Source of the DNA: JADFOB01 sp964651325
GTDB taxonomy: Bacteria; Planctomycetota; Phycisphaerae; UBA1845
Assembly: GCA_964651325.1 (NCBI GenBank)
Contig: CAZYXP010000151.1
Location: forward strand, 1-9,712
Direction of reading: 5' to 3'
DNA length: 9,712 bases
The notes under the pieces were generated by a model. It was not told the DNA's origin. It did not search any database and was given only the letters and a program-made list of their open reading frames with translations. The first letter of the stretch is position 1; each line of letters opens with the position of its first letter. Positions 6,101 through 9,712 of the stretch are shown piece by piece. The position numbers and the translations under genes were made by a program.

Positions 6101-6775
6101 TCATTGCTCATCTCCCAGTTCCGCGGATTTGGTAGGTGAAAGGGTGCGAAGCGTTCTGAGAATCACCTGCATTCTTCGCGCATCGTCGGGCGTCTTGGCT
6201 GCTTCGACGATCTTTTTCGCCTTTCTTGTCTCGATCTCTAGCAACATACCGGCCGCCTCCTCTTGATCGGGCATGCTCAGCAGGTGTTGGATCGCCACCT
6301 TGGGAGCCAGCGCCTCGAAAATCTCCACCTGCTTGGTGAATCCGACCGTTTCTCGCTCCCCCTCGGCCTGCTCTCGACGAGCAACTTCCGCCGCCTGCTC
6401 TCGCTCGAAGGCTTCCCGGTCCTTGGTGATCCGTAGCAAGATGCTGTTGTTCAGCGCCAAGCGCTGATCCAATTCGGCCTTGATCCGCTGAGCCTCTCGC
6501 CGCATGATCTCGGCGGTCAACCCCACCGCGCGCGGGTTCGCTGTCTTCTGCGCTGGAGCCGCCTCGACGACCGGCTGACCATTCGGCTCGTCGGCCCCCT
6601 CGTCGGGCGGCATCTCGGCGGCGTTCACGAATTCGATCATGGAGCGCAGTCGCGATCCCGTTATCGTCTTCGTCGCAATCAGGTAGGTGACAAAACCAAG
6701 CATGGCAGCCAAGTTGAGCACCGCAAACATCGCAATGGCGTCATACGTTCGACGGATAGGAGAATGTGGCGTCAT
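6101..6775 (-). CDS. Membrane-anchored coiled-coil protein with MgtE_N-like domain (MotE/YlxF type)
   Basis: This is a 224-residue protein between fliJ and fliK, the slot held by ylxF in Bacillus. It has one hydrophobic segment at about 12-34 (IAMFAVLNLAAMLGFVTYLI), a Pro/Ala/acidic linker (53-80) and a long charged coiled coil at about 86-143. A C-terminal helical domain at about 148-212 (EIFEALAPKVAIQHLLSM, EEAAGMLLEIE, KKIVEAAKTPDDAR) resembles the MgtE N-terminal domain. That fold is related to part of FliG. MotE of Sinorhizobium, described as a chaperone for the motility protein MotC, has a similar make-up. The start ATG overlaps the fliJ stop by four bases (ATGA). No clear ribosome binding site is seen, so translation is probably coupled to fliJ. 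The role is unproven: a flagellar assembly or stator accessory factor is likely. Confidence 0.75.
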   Translation of the reverse strand: MTPHSPIRRTYDAIAMFAVLNLAAMLGFVTYLIATKTITGSRLRSMIEFVNAAEMPPDEGADEPNGQPVVEAAPAQKTANPRAVGLTAEIMRREAQRIKAELDQRLALNNSILLRITKDREAFEREQAAEVARREQAEGERETVGFTKQVEIFEALAPKVAIQHLLSMPDQEEAAGMLLEIETRKAKKIVEAAKTPDDARRMQVILRTLRTLSPTKSAELGDEQ

Positions 6776-7248
6776 GATGGCATTACCGATTTGTCTTGGT
6801 TACGCAATCGAATGTAGGCCGTCGTCGCGATCTCATTGGTTGCGGCTAGTTCTTCCCGCTGCAGGTCCTTATGGTGCCGCAGCAGCGCCCTGTCGCGAAG
6901 CTTTTCAATCACTCTGAGCCGCCCGGTCGCTTGCGCCAATTCCTGCCGAACGCCCTGCACTACGGCTTGCCGATCGGCCAGCGTCTGGGCGTCCTCGAGC
7001 AACCGGCGCTGAAGCACACCTCGATAATACTGATGTCCTCGCATTTCAGTCATATCGACCCCGCCCGCCGAACCGGCATGGCGCGATCCTTCCACGGTCT
7101 CCCGCAATGCCCCAGAGGTCCGCTCGATGCGCTGCTGAACACCGACCACCTCGGCGAGCGCGCCGGCGAGTTCGCGCCGCTTGGCATCGCGCTCCCGCCG
7201 GCGAATCTGCTCGACGCGTCCAAGTCTAAATCGAAATTTCTTTGCCAT
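6772..7248 (-). CDS. fliJ: FliJ, export ATPase central stalk / chaperone-escort protein
   Basis: FliJ sits in the centre of the FliI hexamer, like the gamma subunit of F-type ATPases, and links it to the export gate protein FlhA. The 158-residue length is typical. The protein is almost wholly helical, with heptad-like charged stretches and no membrane segment. The N terminus, KKFRFRLGRVEQIRRRERDA, matches the family start (FRLexVLxxRxxxE), and the C-terminal helix RHHKDLQREELAATNEIA is also typical. FliJ proteins diverge strongly, so position directly after fliI counts as much as sequence. The start ATG at 7246-7248 has GAGG five bases upstream. The 33-base gap to fliI holds only this site. 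The 3' end overlaps the next gene by four bases. Confidence 0.88.
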   Translation of the reverse strand: MAKKFRFRLGRVEQIRRRERDAKRRELAGALAEVVGVQQRIERTSGALRETVEGSRHAGSAGGVDMTEMRGHQYYRGVLQRRLLEDAQTLADRQAVVQGVRQELAQATGRLRVIEKLRDRALLRHHKDLQREELAATNEIATTAYIRLRNQDKSVMPS

Positions 7249-7281
7249 GGCATCCTCGTGTCATCAGGCCGCTGTGGAGGC

Positions 7282-8625
7282 CTAGGTGCCGCCAAGCGAC
7301 TCACGCGTGCTCGTGATTTCACCCGCCAACGCGGTCAACGCCTCAACGGTTTCGGCCAAATCAGCATACTCGTCCGACGCTTGCCGCAAGAACAGGTCGA
7401 TTTTCGGCTTCATGGACACCGCCAGATCAAATTCGACATTCGCGCCCTTCGCGTACGCACCCACGTTGACAAGGTCTTCGATGTCATTCCAAACGGCCAA
7501 GACGCGACGCACGCACAACGCCGCTTCCCGATGCGCCGGTGTCACCACGTCGGTCATGACGCGGCTGATGCTCTCGAGCACCGACACGGCGGGATAGTGC
7601 CCTCGATTGGCCAGATCGCGCGACAGCCACACATGGCCATCCAAGATGCCGCGGACGGCGTCGGAGATCGGCTCACTGATGTCATCGCCCTCGACAAGCA
7701 CCGTGTACAAACCTGTGATGCTGCCTCGCGCGGTCTTGCCGCTTCGTTCCAGCAACCGGGGCAAGAGGCCGAAGACGCTCGGCGGATACCCTTTGGTCGT
7801 CGGCGGCTCACCGGCGGCGAGCCCGATTTCGCGCTGAGCCATGGCAACGCGCGTGGTGGAATCCAACAACATGAGCACGTTGGCGCCCTGATCGCGAAAA
7901 TATTCCGCCACGGCCGTCGCCACAAAACTCGCACGAACGCGCAACACCGGCGATTCATTCGACGTGCTCACCACGAGCACCGACCGTGCCAGCCCGACCT
8001 CGCCCAAGTCCTTGCGGATGAAATCACCCACTTCGCGGCCACGCTCTCCAATCAGCGCCACGACGGTGACATCCGCATTTGTGTTGCGCGTCATCATCCC
8101 CATCAAAACGCTCTTGCCGACGCCCGTCCCCGCGAAAATACCGAGCCGCTGCCCGCTCCCGACCGTATGCATCGCGTCGATGGATCGAACCCCGGTGGCC
8201 AGAATACTCTGGATGGGGCTTCGATCCAGGGCCTTGGGCGCCGAACAGACGACCGGCCGGTAGGCCTCCGGCGTAAACGCCTTCTTGCCGCCAATCGGTC
8301 GCCCCAATCCGTCGAGAACGCAACCCAACATTGCTCCACCCACGGCCACGTGCTGCAACCCCGGCGCGCTAACCACGGCATCGCCAACGGCGATCCCCAG
8401 GGGTTCCTCCAGCGCCATGAGCACCTGGCGATCCCCTTGCAGCGCAATGATCTGTGCCGGCACAGCCTCGCCATGCCGACGAGTGATGGAGAAAAACGAG
8501 CCAATCGGCATTGGCAAACCGGTTGCGACGATGCTCAGACCGCTGATCTCCACCACGCGGCCGGTCATGCGTGTGAAGCTGGCCGACTCGAGCAATGCTG
8601 CTTGGCTGGTGAACAGATCAGGCAC
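7282..8625 (-). CDS. fliI: FliI, flagellum-specific export ATPase
   Basis: FliI hydrolyses ATP in the cytoplasm beneath the export gate and helps unload and unfold substrates. The 447 residues match the family length. An N-terminal beta-barrel-like region (about 1-95) precedes the ATPase core. The Walker A motif is AGTGVGKS (165-172, K171), GERGRE (193-198) carries the presumed catalytic glutamate E194, and the Walker B motif is VLMLLDS (250-256, D255). The FliI/YscN-type stretch REIGLAAGEPPTTKGYPPS (265-283) and LSRDLANRGHYPAV (334-347) are intact. No key residue is missing. The start is a GTG that overlaps the fliH stop by eight bases (GTGCCTGA). Only a distant GGGAAG, 11 bases upstream, could serve as ribosome site, so coupling to fliH translation is likely. 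Confidence 0.98.
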   Translation of the reverse strand: MPDLFTSQAALLESASFTRMTGRVVEISGLSIVATGLPMPIGSFFSITRRHGEAVPAQIIALQGDRQVLMALEEPLGIAVGDAVVSAPGLQHVAVGGAMLGCVLDGLGRPIGGKKAFTPEAYRPVVCSAPKALDRSPIQSILATGVRSIDAMHTVGSGQRLGIFAGTGVGKSVLMGMMTRNTNADVTVVALIGERGREVGDFIRKDLGEVGLARSVLVVSTSNESPVLRVRASFVATAVAEYFRDQGANVLMLLDSTTRVAMAQREIGLAAGEPPTTKGYPPSVFGLLPRLLERSGKTARGSITGLYTVLVEGDDISEPISDAVRGILDGHVWLSRDLANRGHYPAVSVLESISRVMTDVVTPAHREAALCVRRVLAVWNDIEDLVNVGAYAKGANVEFDLAVSMKPKIDLFLRQASDEYADLAETVEALTALAGEITSTRESLGGT

Positions 8626-9331
8626 TTGGTCGCTCGCTTCCCAACAACAGGGCCACCATCTCGTCTACTTGCGTTTCCAGCGTGGCGTCGATGTTCGTGG
8701 TGTCATTGGCGACGCGACACCCGCCCGGAGCGATCCCGTCGTCTGAAACGAGTTCGACCGACGGAGACGACTTAGTTTTTGGAATCAACGTGTTGGCGAA
8801 GGATACCATCGCGTCGTAATCGATCGGATTGACGTGAATCGTCAGATCGGTCTTTGTGCCGACGAGCTCGATCGCACGCTGAAGATTGCCCTGCGCCGAT
8901 CCTCGATCCAACCGACCGATGGCAAACGTGAGTTTGGTCGCAATTCCGATCGCCAGTTCGAGCACGTCCCGAACCGCGTCCAAACGAAGCCGCTGCTTCA
9001 TATCATCGAATTGCGCTATCGCCTGCTCCATGGCCGAAACCAGGCTCGCGTGCTCTTTCTCAAAGCGCGCAATCGCGTCCGCGTAAGCACGCTCTTTACC
9101 GCCTTCTTCTCCAGCCAGAGCCCCGTCGCCATAACCGGCGTCATAGCCTTGCGTCTTGGCTTCGGCCAAGACCTGGTCAGACTGATTGCGCGAGGTCGCA
9201 AGAATGCGGCTGGCCTCCCGCTTGGCTGCGCAGACCGCCGCGGTCGCTTCGGCCAGGTGATCGGTCAAATCGAGCGTGGAAAGATGTGTCCTGACGCTGG
9301 CGGACTGCCCCGCCTTGATGATGGTGGACAT
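8618..9331 (-). CDS. fliH: FliH, export ATPase regulator / stator-like stalk
   Basis: FliH dimers bind FliI, restrain its ATPase and tether it to the switch complex. The 237-residue protein has an IIKAG start, a helical charged region, and the hallmark glycine repeat with G62, G66, G70, G74 and G78 exactly four apart (GYDAGYGDGALAGEEGG). The C-terminal domain contains LELAIGIATKLT (124-135) and GGCRVANDTTNIDATLETQV (203-222), the FliH/V-ATPase E-like ending. I prefer the ATG at 9329-9331 because GGAG lies eight bases upstream; the ATG two codons earlier (9337) would leave only two bases. The 3' end overlaps fliI. The 177 bases upstream, to fliG, hold no credible gene. Confidence 0.93.
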   Translation of the reverse strand: MSTIIKAGQSASVRTHLSTLDLTDHLAEATAAVCAAKREASRILATSRNQSDQVLAEAKTQGYDAGYGDGALAGEEGGKERAYADAIARFEKEHASLVSAMEQAIAQFDDMKQRLRLDAVRDVLELAIGIATKLTFAIGRLDRGSAQGNLQRAIELVGTKTDLTIHVNPIDYDAMVSFANTLIPKTKSSPSVELVSDDGIAPGGCRVANDTTNIDATLETQVDEMVALLLGSERPSA

Positions 9332-9339
9332 CAGCATCG

Positions 9340-9343
9340 CTCC
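9340..9343 (-). promoter_or_regulatory. Ribosome binding site that decides the fliH start
   Basis: GGAG lies eight bases upstream of the ATG at 9331 but only two upstream of the in-frame ATG at 9337, which favours the shorter product. Confidence 0.5.
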
Positions 9344-9458
9344 AACGAGACGCTACGCGGCTCGGTTTCGATGGCTCCAAACGCCTCAGGCGGGCATACA
9401 CCCAGCCCCATCGTCCCTAGGAACGCGGACTTCCAGCTCGCTTGGGCGGCGTGGCTCA

Positions 9459-9474
9459 TGCATGAAAAACGCCA
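9459..9474 (-). promoter_or_regulatory. Weak candidate sigma-54 promoter in the fliG-fliH gap
   Basis: The coding strand reads TGGCGTTTTTCATGCA. TGGC and TGCA are eight bases apart, which puts GG and GC ten bases apart as in -24/-12 promoters. The inner consensus bases are poor (no CACG after TGG, and A instead of T before TGCA). Transcription would start about 115 bases before fliH. The gap is the longest in the window, which gives mild support. It may well be chance. Confidence 0.2.
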
Positions 9475-9508
9475 ACGCGGAGATTCAAACCCGCCTCCCA
9501 GCGTCGCA

Positions 9509-9712
9509 CTAAATGACCGCATCTTTCTCTCCTCCTCGACCGGAGATGATGATCTCTCCGGCATCTTCCAGCCGACGCACCGTGTCCACAATCCGTTGCT
9601 GGGCCGCCTCGACGTCGGCCACCCGTACCGGCCCCATGTATTCCATGTCTTCCGCGATGAGTTGGGCCGCACGTTCCGACATATTGCGGAAAATCTTGTC
9701 TTTGAGCTCGGG
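9509..9712 (-). CDS. fliG: FliG, motor switch protein (C-terminal 67 residues; gene runs off the window)
   Basis: FliG forms the rotor ring that MotA pushes and FliM/FliN switch. Only the last 67 residues lie here, starting at PELKDKIFRNMSERAAQLIA and continuing through MEYMGPVRVADVEAAQQRI to a short tail, GRGGEKDAVI, before TAG at 9509-9511. SERAA followed by DMEYMGPVRVADVEAAQ is the near-universal ending of the FliG C-terminal domain. The torque helix with its charged residues probably lies mostly upstream, outside the window, so its integrity cannot be judged. The position before fliH is the common one. Confidence 0.95.
   Translation of the reverse strand, partial: PELKDKIFRNMSERAAQLIAEDMEYMGPVRVADVEAAQQRIVDTVRRLEDAGEIIISGRGGEKDAVI

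Noticed and set aside
6871..8775. Plus-strand open frame of 634 codons
   Set aside because: It lies antisense to fliJ, fliI and the end of fliH, all with intact conserved motifs. Its composition, rich in His, Arg and Gln, is typical of an antisense reading of a GC-rich gene, and it has no recognisable domain.
9331..9672. Minus-strand open frame of 113 codons across the fliG end and the gap
   Set aside because: It is a shifted frame over the clear FliG C terminus, with no conserved features after the FliG stop.
1..9712. Horizontal transfer or mobile element
   Set aside because: All genes are collinear flagellar core genes with no transposase, integrase, tRNA or terminal repeats.

Overview
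The window is a dense block of flagellar genes, all on the minus strand, so transcription runs from high to low coordinates. In transcription order the genes are: fliG (3' end only), fliH, fliI, fliJ, an MgtE_N-like membrane coiled-coil gene, fliK, flgD, flgE, flbD/swrD, motA, motB and fliL (5' part only). I see no RNA gene, mobile element, CRISPR array or convincing intrinsic terminator. The long plus-strand open frames are antisense shadows of GC-rich genes. The longest stretch without a gene is the 177 bases between fliG and fliH.

Organism: a flagellated bacterium of moderately high GC content (estimated by eye) with Shine-Dalgarno-led genes. The gene order matches the fla/che operon of Bacillus (fliG-fliH-fliI-fliJ-ylxF-fliK-flgD-flgE-swrD-fliL), with motAB placed between swrD and fliL as in spirochaetes and several other phyla. 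The order alone does not fix the phylum. The long FlgE with an extra central domain and an atypical C-terminal helix makes me lean towards Planctomycetota or a similar deep lineage, but this is a tentative inference.

Layout: 9712-6772 encodes the switch-protein tail and the export ATPase complex (FliG, FliH, FliI, FliJ). 6775-6101 encodes a single-pass membrane coiled-coil protein of the MotE/YlxF type. 6088-2215 encodes hook assembly: the length-control protein FliK, the hook cap FlgD and the hook protein FlgE. 2158-1 encodes the motor power module: SwrD-type FlbD, the stator pair MotA/MotB and the stator-associated protein FliL. Spacing is tight. Overlaps of 4, 8 and 11 bases join fliJ to the MgtE_N-like gene, fliH to fliI, and motB to fliL. 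Three genes (fliI, fliK, flgD) start with GTG.

How they work together: FliH, FliI and FliJ deliver substrates to the export gate. FliK sets hook length, FlgD caps the growing hook and FlgE forms it. MotA and MotB conduct ions and push on FliG, helped by FlbD/SwrD and FliL. The most notable points are a sodium-type residue signature in MotA and MotB, a FlgD whose C-terminal half is a tandem duplication of its Tudor-like module, a FlgE lacking the usual QRxYQxN signature near its C terminus, and several small dyads at ribosome binding sites. I found no evidence of a wholly new system; this is a core flagellar operon with some unusual variants.
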